In this document: piece by piece, positions 42,521 to 51,089 of the stretch
How positions within the stretch are numbered: position 1 is the first letter of the stretch
How the letters are laid out: each line of letters starts with the position of its first letter
Assembly (NCBI RefSeq): GCF_003989795.1
Contig: NZ_RZHG01000013.1
Span: 1 to 64,000, forward strand
Direction: 5' to 3'
Length of the DNA stretch: 64,000 nt
DNA from: Vreelandella andesensis
GTDB lineage: Bacteria; Pseudomonadota; Gammaproteobacteria; Pseudomonadales; Halomonadaceae
The notes under the pieces: model-generated
Database searches by the model: none
What the model was told of the DNA's origin: nothing
Seen by the model: the letters and a program-made list of their open reading frames with translations, nothing else
Position numbers and translations under genes: made by a program

Positions 42521-43069
42521 ATGAGTAGAGTCAAGACTGCGGCGATCACTTTCTGTCTTTTAGGGGCCCTGCCCTTGGCAGTATCCGCACAATCTGTTGA
42601 GTTTGGCCCACGCGAGGGAGACCGTGAATTCTCCCTCTCAGGAACTGGCAGCAACGACCGGAATTTCAATAGCGGCAACTTCGGCGTGACCGCTGATCTG
42701 GGCTGGTATTTGCAGAATAATATGGTGGCTGGGGTCCGCCAGAGTTTGAATTACGCCGATATTGAGGGTGAAGGTGTCACAGATGACTTCTGGAACGGTT
42801 CAACCCGTGGATACCTCAACTACCAATTTCTCAACGACCGCGCACGACCTTTCGTCGGTGCCAGTCTTGGCAGCATCTATGGCGACGGCGTCAAGGACAG
42901 TGCCTTTGCTGGCCTGGAAACGGGGTTAAAGTACTACGTGCAGCCCAAGACCTATTTCCTAGCACGCGCGGAGTATCAATTCCTGTTCAGCGACACCAGC
43001 GATGCTACCGATGCGTTCCAGGAGGACGGCATTTGGGCCTACACTTTAGGCCTGGGTTATAACTTCTGA
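42521..43069 (+). CDS. Small outer-membrane beta-barrel protein
   Basis: A 182-residue protein with a signal peptide (LLGALPLAVSA-QS) and alternating beta-strand pattern ending in aromatic Phe (TLGLGYNF), as in outer-membrane barrels of about eight strands (OmpX/OmpW-like fold). AAGGAG precedes ATG 42521. No specific family recognised. Possibly a general envelope or adhesion protein. Confidence 0.7.
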   Translation: MSRVKTAAITFCLLGALPLAVSAQSVEFGPREGDREFSLSGTGSNDRNFNSGNFGVTADLGWYLQNNMVAGVRQSLNYADIEGEGVTDDFWNGSTRGYLNYQFLNDRARPFVGASLGSIYGDGVKDSAFAGLETGLKYYVQPKTYFLARAEYQFLFSDTSDATDAFQEDGIWAYTLGLGYNF

Positions 43070-43243
43070 ACCCGGTTATAGTACTGTTTCAATATGATGG
43101 AGGGGGCGGTGCCGGTGACGCGTTAACTGTCGCTGCCCCGATGCTCCTAAAAATGCTGTATGCCGTGCGCACCCTCTCTAGCCCGGCAATCCTTGAGGGA
43201 TCCTACGCATGATGACCAAGGATACAATATCAGCGTTATTACT

Positions 43244-43285
43244 ATGTTAAACACAGACAAGCTAATGTTAAGCACAGACAAACTA
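43244..43285 (+). repeat. 21-bp tandem duplication at the DUF2254 start
   Basis: ATGTTAAACACAGACAAGCTA (43244-43264) is followed by ATGTTAAGCACAGACAAACTA. Each copy carries an in-frame start codon, giving MLNTDKL-MLSTDKL. Confidence 0.75.
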
Positions 43286-44548
43286 CGCTTTTTTTTCAGC
43301 CGGATTAAAGAGCGGCTGTGGGTCAAGCCACTGGCACTTTGCGTGCTGTCTGTCGGTGGCATATTCGTTGCCAGACTGGCTGACGATGTAGGCCTTTCTG
43401 GAATGCTACCGGATGTCACTCTGAAATCCGTCGAATCCCTACTATCCATCATGGCATCCAGCATGCTGGTGATCGCTACGTTTGCCGTGGGCTCTATGGT
43501 GGCTGCTTATGCATCCGCCAGTGCCGGTGCAACACCTCGTTCCATACCACTGGTTATTGCCGATGACGTTACCCAGAACGCATTGTCTGCGTTTATAGGC
43601 GCCTTCATCTTCAGTATTGTTTCCCTGATAGCCATCCAGAATGAATTGTTTGAATCCGCGGGCCGTTTTGCGATTTTCGTGCTTACCCTTCTGGTGTTTG
43701 CCATTGTCATCATCACATTCGTTCGCTGGGTGGACAGGATCGCCCGGCTGGGCCGTGTGGTGAACACCATTGAACAAGTGGAAAAGGCAGCCAGCGATGC
43801 ACTGAATCGCCGCCGCCATGCGCCGACGCTGGGTGCTTTGAAAGCGTCCCCGAACCAGGTCGAGGGCAAAGGAGTGCCGGTATTTTCGCCAACGGTTGGT
43901 TATGTTCAGCACATCGATCTGGAGACCCTACAATCCAGCGCTGAAGCACTCAACTGCCGCGTGACGGTAACGGCACTGCCTGGTACGTTTATTCACACCC
44001 ACCTTCCACTGCTTCATATTGAAGGGTGCGCAGAAGAGTATATCAAGGCGCGTGAGGGGACCGAGCCAAACGCTTTATCCAGCGCTTTCTCCATCAGCTC
44101 AAACCGCACCTTTGAAGATGATCCACGCTTTGGGCTGCTTGCGCTGTCCGAGATCGCCGACAAAGCGCTGTCACCTGGCATCAATGACCCGGGAACCGCT
44201 ATCAATGTCATTGGCACACTGTTACGCCTGTTTACGCTTTGGCAATCCCCACTTGAAAAAGAAAAAGTTCAGACCATCACTTACGACCGTGTGTCGGTTC
44301 CTGAGCTGGTGGTCGATGATTTATTCGATGACGCCTTCACCGCCATCGCCCGTGATGGCGCGGGTATGGTTGAGGTGTCTATTCGGCTGCAGAAAGCCTT
44401 TTGCGCCCTGGCCGAAACCGACGACACCCAGATAGCCGTGGCCGCTAAAAAACACTCACGGAGGGCGCTAGCCTATTCGGAAGCCGCCCTGACACTTTCC
44501 GACGATATCGATGCGGTACGCACAGAGGCTGCGTTTTCGGCCCTTTAG
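43244..44548 (+). CDS. DUF2254 integral membrane protein
   Basis: A 434-residue predicted membrane protein. Four hydrophobic segments lie in the first ~180 residues (LALCVLSVGGIFVARL, LLSIMASSMLVIATFAVGSM, ALSAFIGAFIFSIVSLIAI and FAIFVLTLLVFAIVIITFV), then a soluble C-terminal domain with the family stretch ALSPGINDPGTAINVIG. Function unknown. The start is uncertain: ATG 43244 and ATG 43265 lie in the two copies of a 21-bp duplication and neither has a good ribosome site. Confidence 0.82.
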   Translation: MLNTDKLMLSTDKLRFFFSRIKERLWVKPLALCVLSVGGIFVARLADDVGLSGMLPDVTLKSVESLLSIMASSMLVIATFAVGSMVAAYASASAGATPRSIPLVIADDVTQNALSAFIGAFIFSIVSLIAIQNELFESAGRFAIFVLTLLVFAIVIITFVRWVDRIARLGRVVNTIEQVEKAASDALNRRRHAPTLGALKASPNQVEGKGVPVFSPTVGYVQHIDLETLQSSAEALNCRVTVTALPGTFIHTHLPLLHIEGCAEEYIKAREGTEPNALSSAFSISSNRTFEDDPRFGLLALSEIADKALSPGINDPGTAINVIGTLLRLFTLWQSPLEKEKVQTITYDRVSVPELVVDDLFDDAFTAIARDGAGMVEVSIRLQKAFCALAETDDTQIAVAAKKHSRRALAYSEAALTLSDDIDAVRTEAAFSAL

Positions 44549-44587
44549 TCGCCGTTCATGCAAGCGGCTCCAAATCGGATGATAGCA

Positions 44588-45736
44588 ATGACAACACCAG
44601 TATTGGCCTACTACGACATGCGGATGCTTGGTCACAATCCGCACGGATGGGACCCCAGTCATCCGGCCTGGACCGACGCTGTCAAGGCGATGATTGCACT
44701 GCAATATCCCGGCAGCAACCTGGAAACCTACAGTCACCCGGAGCGCCCAGATCGACTGACGGCGATCGTTGACCGGCTGATGCTTGATCCAATCGACGGG
44801 GTCCGCTGGATGCTGCCGACGGCGGCCAGCCGCGCTCAACTTGAGCGGGTTCATGACAAGACCTATGTTGCTCATATTGAGTCGTTGGAAGGTGAATCCT
44901 GCTGGCTGGCCCAAGATACCACGGCGGTATCACCGGGTAGTGTGGAAGCGGCTCGCCTGGCTGCTGGCGCGGGAATCAGCGCTGTCGAGGCCATCTCGGC
45001 GGGTGAGGCACGGCGGGCGTTCTGTATCGTGCGACCACCCGGCCATCATGCCCATTCAGACCATGCCTCGGGCTTTTGTCTGTACAACAATCTTGCGGTT
45101 ACCGCTGCTCATGCCCGTGAGAGCCTTGGCTATCAACGAGTGATGATCTGGGACTGGGATATGCACCACGGTAATGGCACTCAGGAAATTTTTTATTCCG
45201 ATCCTTCCGTGCTGGTGGTTGATAGCCATTGTGCGGCGCCCTTCTATCCGGGCAGCGGCCTACTGCTTGAAACCGGGGCAGGAGCGGGAGTTGGCTCTCA
45301 AATCAACGTCCCGCTGCCTCTGGGCAGCGGCAATGCGGCATTGCTGAAGGTGTTTGACGAGGTGGTGAAGCCGGCGGCAAAAGCATTCCAACCCGATATT
45401 CTGCTGGTTTCCTCAGGTTTTGATTGTCATTATCTCGATATGGTCTGCGCTATGGATGAGACCGGCTTTGCCATTCTCGCCCAGCGCATGAGTGACCTGG
45501 CAGATGAGCTATGCGAGGGCCGTCTGGTGGTGCTGCTTGAGGGCGGCTACAACGCCCAGGCCTTGGCTGATAGTGCCCATGCTGTTGTAAAGGTGCTGGC
45601 GGGGAACCCAGTAACTGCGTGCAATATCATGCCGGATGACCCTGGTTGCAGGGCGGTGGCGGATGCCGCCCAGTTTCATCAAGAGCTGAACATTCAGCGT
45701 GCACGGGGCATTCTTAAGATCGAACCTTCACGATGA
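44588..45736 (+). CDS. HDAC-family deacetylase (histone deacetylase-like amidohydrolase)
   Basis: Zinc-dependent deacetylase of 382 residues. Motifs include RPPGHHAHSDHASGFCLYNN, the metal site DWDMHHGNGTQ, SSGFDCHY and LLEGGYN. Bacterial members act on acetylpolyamines or other small acetylated molecules. ATG 44588 (MTTPVLAYYD) preferred; ATG 44579 and an upstream frame start at 44558 are alternatives. About 40 bp after the DUF2254 stop, so the two may be cotranscribed. Confidence 0.9.
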   Translation: MTTPVLAYYDMRMLGHNPHGWDPSHPAWTDAVKAMIALQYPGSNLETYSHPERPDRLTAIVDRLMLDPIDGVRWMLPTAASRAQLERVHDKTYVAHIESLEGESCWLAQDTTAVSPGSVEAARLAAGAGISAVEAISAGEARRAFCIVRPPGHHAHSDHASGFCLYNNLAVTAAHARESLGYQRVMIWDWDMHHGNGTQEIFYSDPSVLVVDSHCAAPFYPGSGLLLETGAGAGVGSQINVPLPLGSGNAALLKVFDEVVKPAAKAFQPDILLVSSGFDCHYLDMVCAMDETGFAILAQRMSDLADELCEGRLVVLLEGGYNAQALADSAHAVVKVLAGNPVTACNIMPDDPGCRAVADAAQFHQELNIQRARGILKIEPSR

Positions 45737-46082
45737 TATCGGAAATATCGCAACGTTTATTTCTCGAAGGGAGAGCTTCCTGCACTTACGCGTAAAGGCG
45801 TTGGGTATGAGCTCAATTCATCACCCGAGCGAATTATGGTGAGTTGAACGTTGCCGAACTCGTTCGGCAGTAATTTCGTTCCGTTAGACGACCTTTGTGA
45901 CACAGCTTATTATTCATAAGCATTGATAGAGCTATTTGAACGAATTATGCGTTTTCAATGAATATTACCCATCGTCTTTTCCATCGACCTTACTTCCTAG
46001 ACAAGCCCACCGCCTGAAAGCTCCAGGCGGTGGGATGACCAAACATTGGGCGAATGATCATGAATTCGCCAGATGTACTTGG
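45737..46082. other. Noncoding region with hairpins between the HDAC-like and fasciclin genes
   Basis: About 345 bp without a gene. It holds a 7-bp stem-loop at 45852-45869 (TGCCGAA / TTCGGCA), which may help end the HDAC transcript, and a strong 11-bp stem-loop at 46006-46034 described separately. Confidence 0.4.
46006..46034. terminator. Strong 11-bp stem-loop downstream of the fasciclin gene
   Basis: CCCACCGCCTG / CAGGCGGTGGG is a perfect stem with a 7-base loop, about 50 bp after the fasciclin stop on the minus strand. There is no T-tract on either side. It may act as a terminator or mRNA protector. IS200/IS605-type ends also carry such hairpins, so a relic of one cannot be excluded. Confidence 0.45.
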
Positions 46083-46634
46083 TTAAGGCATCAACACACT
46101 ATCAATCACGTGGATGACACCGTTCGCCTGTGCTACATCAATCACCGTGATGTTAGCGCTGTTGCCTTGGGCATCCATCACCATCAAGTTATTACCATTG
46201 CGCACGACGGAGAGGTGCTCTCCTTGCACGGTTTTAAAAGCTACTGTGCCGTCTTTTTCCATGACATTTTCCCACAGGGCCTCACGCGTCAAGTTACCTG
46301 GCACTACGTGATACGTCAGAATGGTCTGTAACTGCTCGAGGTTCTCGGGCTGTAGCAACACATCAACGGTGCCGTCGGGCAGCGCCGCAAAGGCTTCATC
46401 CGTGGGGGCAAATACCGTGAAAGGGCCATCGCCTTGCAACACATCAACTAGCTCAGCCGCCTGCACAGCCGCCACCAGCGTTTTGTGGTCACCAGAGTTA
46501 ACGGCATTTTCGATAATATTACGCTCGGGAAGCATGTTGGCCCCGCCCACCATGGTAGAGCCATGATCAGCAGCGGCAGTACCTGCATAAAGGGCAGCGG
46601 CACAAAGGCTAGCAGTAAGAAGTTTGAGTTTCAT
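46083..46634 (-). CDS. Secreted fasciclin (FAS1)-domain protein
   Basis: A 183-residue exported protein: signal peptide (LLTASLCAAALYAGTAAA) then one FAS1 domain with both conserved blocks, FTVFAPTDEAFAALP and the C-terminal NGVIHVIDSVLMP; YHVVPG lies between. FAS1 proteins mediate adhesion. ATG 46634 has GGAG upstream. It is divergent from an ECF sigma/anti-sigma pair and has a SigK-like promoter, so it probably belongs to that sigma factor's regulon. Confidence 0.92.
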   Translation of the reverse strand: MKLKLLTASLCAAALYAGTAAADHGSTMVGGANMLPERNIIENAVNSGDHKTLVAAVQAAELVDVLQGDGPFTVFAPTDEAFAALPDGTVDVLLQPENLEQLQTILTYHVVPGNLTREALWENVMEKDGTVAFKTVQGEHLSVVRNGNNLMVMDAQGNSANITVIDVAQANGVIHVIDSVLMP

Positions 46635-46689
46635 GTGGGCATCTCCTGGTTGTCATTAGAATGGCTCAACAATGCGAGCTCATTAACAC

Positions 46690-46716
46690 TTACGGAGCGA
46701 ATACCCAGGTGGATGC
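46690..46716 (-). promoter_or_regulatory. Candidate ECF (SigK-like) promoter for the fasciclin gene
   Basis: On the minus strand GCATCC and CCGTAA are separated by 15 bp, resembling the CCATCC / CCGAAT pattern of mycobacterial SigK promoters. It would start transcription near 46683 and leave about a 50-nt leader. The sigma factor encoded on the other side is the likely reader. One-gene evidence, so tentative. Confidence 0.4.
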
Positions 46717-46819
46717 ATTTTTTTCAAAAAATTTATGGGCCGCTGAATATGGTGTCTATTGCCTTCAACGCCACGCTACCCAAGACTGGTAATTCGGTTT
46801 ACCGCGCAGAGATGTCTGA

Positions 46820-47383
46820 ATGCAAGATGCCACGCAACGCCAACAGTACCTTATTGACCAGCTTAATGGCTGCGCCCAAGGCGACCGCCTTGCATTTGAA
46901 AGGCTCTATCGTGCCTCCAGTGCGCATCTGTATGCCCAACTGATGCGTATAGTAAGAGACGAGGGCGCCGCACAGGATTGCCTACAGCATGTCTTTATCA
47001 ACATATGGCGCGTTGCCAGTCAGTACGATGCCACCAGAGCCAAACCGATGACCTGGCTTTCAACACTGACGCGCAATGCCGGCATCGATTGGCTACGCCG
47101 ACAGAAGCCACAAGACGCAACCACTGATGAACCCCTATTAGCAACGCTGTTAGGTACCGAAGACCCAGAAGGTGACAGTATCAGCCACCAGAAAAATGAT
47201 CGGCTTAATGATTGTTTGGACACCCTAAGTCTTCAGCAGCGCCAGTTAATGGAGATGGCTTATTTTCAGGGGTTAACGCATAGCGAGCTTGCTCACTCTC
47301 TGTCCCAACCGCTGGGCAGCGTTAAAAGCTGGATCCGCCGTGGACTAGAGAGGTTAAAAACATGTCTAACCAATGGGATTTAA
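46820..47383 (+). CDS. ECF RNA polymerase sigma factor (SigK-like)
   Basis: A 187-residue sigma-70-family ECF factor. Region 2 (RLAFERLYRASSAHLYAQLM; KPMTWLSTLTRNAGIDWLRR) and region 4 (LSLQQRQLMEMAYFQGLTHS; LAHSLSQPLGSVKSWIRRGL) are clear. It overlaps the anti-sigma gene by 22 bp. Probable target is the divergent fasciclin gene. ATG 46820 has only a weak ribosome site. Confidence 0.9.
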   Translation: MQDATQRQQYLIDQLNGCAQGDRLAFERLYRASSAHLYAQLMRIVRDEGAAQDCLQHVFINIWRVASQYDATRAKPMTWLSTLTRNAGIDWLRRQKPQDATTDEPLLATLLGTEDPEGDSISHQKNDRLNDCLDTLSLQQRQLMEMAYFQGLTHSELAHSLSQPLGSVKSWIRRGLERLKTCLTNGI

Positions 47384-48072
47384 CCAACCCTGATGAACGC
47401 CACCTAGCGGCGGGCGAGTACGTCCTCGGGGTGTTGGACCGCGATCAGAAAGCGCGCTTTGAAGCGCTGTTAGCCGTCAGTCACGATCTACGTAATGACG
47501 TGGATAGTTGGCGGGAGTATTTGCAGTTATTCAACGAACAGCTGGATCCTAAAACGCCGCCTAAAGAGGTTTGGCAGCGTATTACCCAGGCAACCGGGAC
47601 ACTGCCTCTCTCTTGGTGGCAACGCCTTGGCGCATGGCAAACTATCGCTGCCGGTTTTGGGGTAGTCGCAATAGTTTTCGGCGCTCTTTGGCAGCAAGCT
47701 GAATTGACCATACCTCTTCAAGGCGAAGCGGTATTTGTGGTTCAGGATGAATCGCGCACGCCAGGCTGGATTATTAGCGCAACCGAGCAAGGCGAGTTGA
47801 TTGTCCAAACGATCCAACCCTCTCAGGTCGGCCAGAACCAGACCGGCGAACTCTGGTTGATCGCCGATGGCACGCCGGTTTCGCTAGGCCTGCTACCCGC
47901 CCAGGGTAACCAGCGCTTACACCCCAGTGACGCGCTACGAGCACAATTATTCACTGCTGACCTAGCCGTTAGTGTTGAGCCACACGGCGGCGCACCTGAA
48001 GGTCAACCCACTGGCCCCATCATCGATTCCGGACGTTTGACACCTATGCGCGGTAACACGCTCAACTTGTGA
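47362..48072 (+). CDS. RskA-type anti-sigma factor
   Basis: A 236-residue single-pass membrane protein. The cytosolic N-terminal part (HLAAGEYVLGVLDRDQKARF) binds sigma without the HxxxCxxC zinc motif; a membrane helix lies near 90-107 (TIAAGFGVVAIVFGALW), followed by a periplasmic RskA-type C-terminal domain. Overlap with the sigma gene implies coupled, stoichiometric synthesis. The signal that releases sigma, by regulated proteolysis in RskA, is unknown here. Confidence 0.85.
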   Translation: MSNQWDLTNPDERHLAAGEYVLGVLDRDQKARFEALLAVSHDLRNDVDSWREYLQLFNEQLDPKTPPKEVWQRITQATGTLPLSWWQRLGAWQTIAAGFGVVAIVFGALWQQAELTIPLQGEAVFVVQDESRTPGWIISATEQGELIVQTIQPSQVGQNQTGELWLIADGTPVSLGLLPAQGNQRLHPSDALRAQLFTADLAVSVEPHGGAPEGQPTGPIIDSGRLTPMRGNTLNL

Positions 48073-48188
48073 GACTTCTTAGACGATCTGCGTATTCGCC
48101 GTGTGCCTTCTTGTAGTAGGGTATAAGCTTTACACATGCATCTATACACCGAACAGCAAGGGGACATCACGTTCCCAATGGGGTTAAC

Positions 48189-48911
48189 GTGGTCCAATCG
48201 CTCTCTTCGCACACAGAATCCCGCGCTTCACTATGTAAGGCTTGGAGCGTGCACGTATTTACCGCCAGCGGCGTATTGCTCGACACGATGGCGCTTCTCG
48301 CGCTGGTCGACAACAACCCCGTTGCCTGCCTTCTCTGGCTAGGTGCCGCAATGATGATCGACGGGGTCGACGGTACCTTAGCGCGCAAATACGACGTAAA
48401 AGCCTTACTGCCTCATTTCGATGGTTCCACGCTAGATATGGTCATCGACTATCTGACGTGGGCCTTCATTCCCGCCCTTTTCATTTATTACTTCATTGAA
48501 TTACCGACTAATTTTGGGCTATTGGCAGTGTTCATCATTCTGCTGTCTTCAATGTTCTGCTTCTGCAACACGAACATGAAAAGCCAGGATAATTACTTCG
48601 TTGGCTTTCCTGCTGCCTGGAATATCGCCGCCGCCTATTTTTATATCCTCGATTTACCGCCGTTCATCACCTTTGCCGCTATCGTCTTTTTAGCGATCCT
48701 CACCGTGACAAAGATGAAGTTCCTTCATCCGTTTCGGGTGCGCCAGTTCATGCTGTTCAATATCGCCGTCACACTAGTCTGGTGCATTTGCACAACGTCG
48801 TTAGTCCTCTCAAGCCCCGAGCACGCCGCCTGGGCACTATGGGGTTGGGGCATTGCATCCGTTTACTTCATTGGTATGTGCGTATGGCGCACCGTTAAAG
48901 AAGCATTTTGA
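48189..48911 (+). CDS. pcs: Phosphatidylcholine synthase (CDP-alcohol phosphatidyltransferase family)
   Basis: Makes phosphatidylcholine from CDP-diacylglycerol and choline. In 240 residues with about eight membrane segments, the CDP-alcohol motif is DGTLAR followed, after the longer spacing typical of Pcs, by GSTLDMVID. The flanks (HFDG, DYLTWAFIPALF) also match Pcs. GTG 48189 is the likely start. It stands alone; choline must come from the medium or another pathway. Confidence 0.88.
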   Translation: MVQSLSSHTESRASLCKAWSVHVFTASGVLLDTMALLALVDNNPVACLLWLGAAMMIDGVDGTLARKYDVKALLPHFDGSTLDMVIDYLTWAFIPALFIYYFIELPTNFGLLAVFIILLSSMFCFCNTNMKSQDNYFVGFPAAWNIAAAYFYILDLPPFITFAAIVFLAILTVTKMKFLHPFRVRQFMLFNIAVTLVWCICTTSLVLSSPEHAAWALWGWGIASVYFIGMCVWRTVKEAF

Positions 48912-48930
48912 TTCAGCGATAGCATGGCGT

Positions 48931-50373
48931 TCACTTCAGCGCCCCCTCATGCCGCTGGGCTTCTTCCACCATCTCAGCGGCCAGTTCGCCCACGGTGCGC
49001 ACGGCACTTTCAATGACTGGAGTTAGCGTAAAGGCATAGTTAAGCCGCAAACACTGGCGAAACTTGCCCGAGGCTGAAAATAGCGAGCCGGGTGCCACAT
49101 GGATAGCGCGCTGAGCCAAGCGTTCATTTAGGCGAACACAGTCCACAGCGGCGGGTAATTCTACCCATAATAAAAAACTGCCCTGCGGATAGCTAATGCC
49201 CGAGCCTTTAGGAAAATAGCGCTGCACCCAGCTGATCATCATGTCCCGTTGGCGCTGATATTGACGAGTAGCATAGCGGAGGTGGCGCTCGTAGTGCCCT
49301 TTGGCAACGAATTCTGCCACCGCCAACTGCGGCAATGTGGCCGAGGCACCGGTAGAAACATACTTCATATGCAGCGCCTTATCTCGGTAACATCCCGGCG
49401 CCATCCAGCCCACTCTCAGCCCTGGCCCCACCGTTTTCGAAAAACCGCTACACAACAGCACTCGCCCATCGTCATCGAAAGATTTAATCGTAGGTGGCCG
49501 AGGGTGGGTATAGGCAAGATCCCCATAGATATCGTCTTCAATAATAGCCACGTCGAAGCGTTGAGCGAGTTTAAACAGCGCCTGTTTGCGCGTCTCGCTC
49601 ATAGTGTAGCCCAGCGGATTGTTATAGGTCGGGGTGACCTGTATGGCACGGATTGGCCACTGTTCCAGGGCCATTTCCAACGCCTCCAAACTGACACCCG
49701 TTTGCGGGTCAGTGGGAATTTCCAATGCTTTTAGACCATTGGCTTTAAGAATCTGCATGGTGCCATAGAAACTGGGCGAATCCACGGCAACCACATCGCC
49801 GGGCTGGGTAAGGGTGCGCAGCGCAATCGATAACGCTTCCTGACAGCCAGTGGTAATGATGATGTCATCAGGGTGCAGCAAACAGCCGGACGCAATGGCC
49901 AACCGTGCTACCTGTTGACGTAGTTCAGGGCTGCCACTCAGCTTGTCGTAGTTAAAACCATTCAAATCATTGCTGCGATGCAGCCCCGCCAGTATTTTCG
50001 ACAGCGGCTTAAGCGTTTCGTAGGCCAAGTTCGGCACACCGCGCCCCAGCAGCAGCCGGGCGTCATCGCGTTGAGTAGCGACTAGCTCTAATACCTGATC
50101 CCATTGGGATACATCCAGTGGGCACTGCGCCGGACGAGAGACAGAAGGCAGCACCGAAGGGACTCTGCTGGGAAGTACGAAGTAGCCCGATTTAGGTCGC
50201 GACTCAATCAGCGACACATCCATCAGTTGCCGGTAGGCTTCCTGAGCGGTCGAGATACCAACGTCAAGCTCCTGACATACCGCTCGAATAGAAGGCAGGC
50301 GATCGCCCACGCGGTAAATACCGTGCTCAATGCGCTCCCGCAAAATGCCAGCAACTTCCTCGTAGCGCGTCAT
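48931..50373 (-). CDS. MocR-type regulator: GntR helix-turn-helix fused to aminotransferase
   Basis: A 480-residue protein with an N-terminal GntR winged helix (RIEHGIYRVGDRLPSIRAVC; STAQEAYRQL) and a class I aminotransferase-like domain. The PLP lysine lies in LCSGFSKTVGPGLRVGW. Such regulators sense PLP or an amine or amino acid and bind direct repeats. GGAG precedes ATG 50373. A 12-bp repeat array lies 34-93 bp upstream. Target genes are not evident; the DUF1127 gene is the divergent neighbour. Confidence 0.92.
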   Translation of the reverse strand: MTRYEEVAGILRERIEHGIYRVGDRLPSIRAVCQELDVGISTAQEAYRQLMDVSLIESRPKSGYFVLPSRVPSVLPSVSRPAQCPLDVSQWDQVLELVATQRDDARLLLGRGVPNLAYETLKPLSKILAGLHRSNDLNGFNYDKLSGSPELRQQVARLAIASGCLLHPDDIIITTGCQEALSIALRTLTQPGDVVAVDSPSFYGTMQILKANGLKALEIPTDPQTGVSLEALEMALEQWPIRAIQVTPTYNNPLGYTMSETRKQALFKLAQRFDVAIIEDDIYGDLAYTHPRPPTIKSFDDDGRVLLCSGFSKTVGPGLRVGWMAPGCYRDKALHMKYVSTGASATLPQLAVAEFVAKGHYERHLRYATRQYQRQRDMMISWVQRYFPKGSGISYPQGSFLLWVELPAAVDCVRLNERLAQRAIHVAPGSLFSASGKFRQCLRLNYAFTLTPVIESAVRTVGELAAEMVEEAQRHEGALK

Positions 50374-50406
50374 CTCCCTGACTCCTGTCTATCTGTCGAT
50401 GTTGTA

Positions 50407-50466
50407 AAGACGGTTTTAAAGACAGTCTTAAAGACGGTTTTAAAGATAGCCTACAATACAGTTTTA
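50407..50466. promoter_or_regulatory. Five degenerate 12-bp direct repeats, likely operator of the MocR regulator
   Basis: Units AAGACGGTTTTA (50407), AAGACAGTCTTA, AAGACGGTTTTA, AAGATAGCCTAC and AATACAGTTTTA run head to tail to 50466. Units one and three are identical. The second unit contains the palindrome AAGACAGTCTT. The array lies at the promoter of the MocR-type gene, and a spacing near one helical turn suits a regulator that binds direct repeats. Confidence 0.6.
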
Positions 50467-50623
50467 AATAAAATCTCCCAAACAATACAGATCACATCAC
50501 TAATAAGCATACAGAGGCATTACACAGGCCAACTGTATCTTGAAAATAGAAAAGTCTATATCTGTATTGCTGAAGCACGGCTGCGTAATCTGGTTGAGCA
50601 CATCGCCATCAAGGAGAACCGCC

Positions 50624-50833
50624 ATGCCACGCTTCAGCCTCACCCAGATTCGCTGCCAGTTACGCCACTATCATCAGCGCCGTCGTAGCCGCCGCCAGTT
50701 GCTAACTCTCGATGACCGACTGTTGGCGGATATCGGCATCACCCGCGCCGAAGCACGCAAAGAGGGGCATAAGCGGTTTTGGCAACGTCCATCTTTCAAA
50801 TACCACCGCCCAGCCTGCCATGATGATCAATAG
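50624..50833 (+). CDS. DUF1127 small protein
   Basis: A 69-residue basic protein. The DUF1127 core LLTLDDRLLADIGITRAEARKEG is visible (quoted in part, 23-residue block shortened here to its key ends LLTLDD and EARKEG). AAGGAG precedes ATG 50624. DUF1127 proteins of other bacteria affect phosphate, carbon or stress responses, partly by RNA binding; function here unknown. Divergent from the MocR gene. Confidence 0.85.
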   Translation: MPRFSLTQIRCQLRHYHQRRRSRRQLLTLDDRLLADIGITRAEARKEGHKRFWQRPSFKYHRPACHDDQ

Positions 50834-51089
50834 TGCCAATGACCAGGCCGCCGCAGTGGAATTGCTAGGTCTTGAGAGCCATCAGTTGGTTGGTGGTCCT
50901 GTGATAGCCTCCTGCGGGTTACCTTATCACTTGATTGAACTCGCAGATCAGGACGCCCTAGATAGCGTGTGCATCTCAGTGGCTAGTTGGGCCAAGGCTG
51001 TCGCGCCCAGCAGCGCGGATCAGATATACCTGCATGTGATAGAGCAGGCAGGCAAAAATCAACGAAAAAGCGGAGTTTACGGATTGTAA
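50820..51089 (+). pseudogene. PhzF-family gene remnant (internal fragment)
   Basis: An 89-codon piece overlapping the end of the DUF1127 gene. It reads like the middle of PhzF/YddE proteins: QAAAVELLGLESHQL, then VIASCGLPYHLIELADQDAL. The N-terminal catalytic part and the C-terminal half are missing. No ribosome site. It borders the AT-rich leader of the chaperone-usher-like locus. Confidence 0.5.

Noticed and set aside
46485..46943. 152-codon plus-strand frame over the fasciclin start and sigma factor start
   Set aside because: Overlaps two supported genes and the promoter region; no domain or ribosome site.
49249..50688. Plus-strand frames of 161 and 194 codons opposite the MocR-type gene
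   Set aside because: Antisense to a strong gene; the second one runs through the 12-bp repeat array, which gives it spurious repetitive residues.
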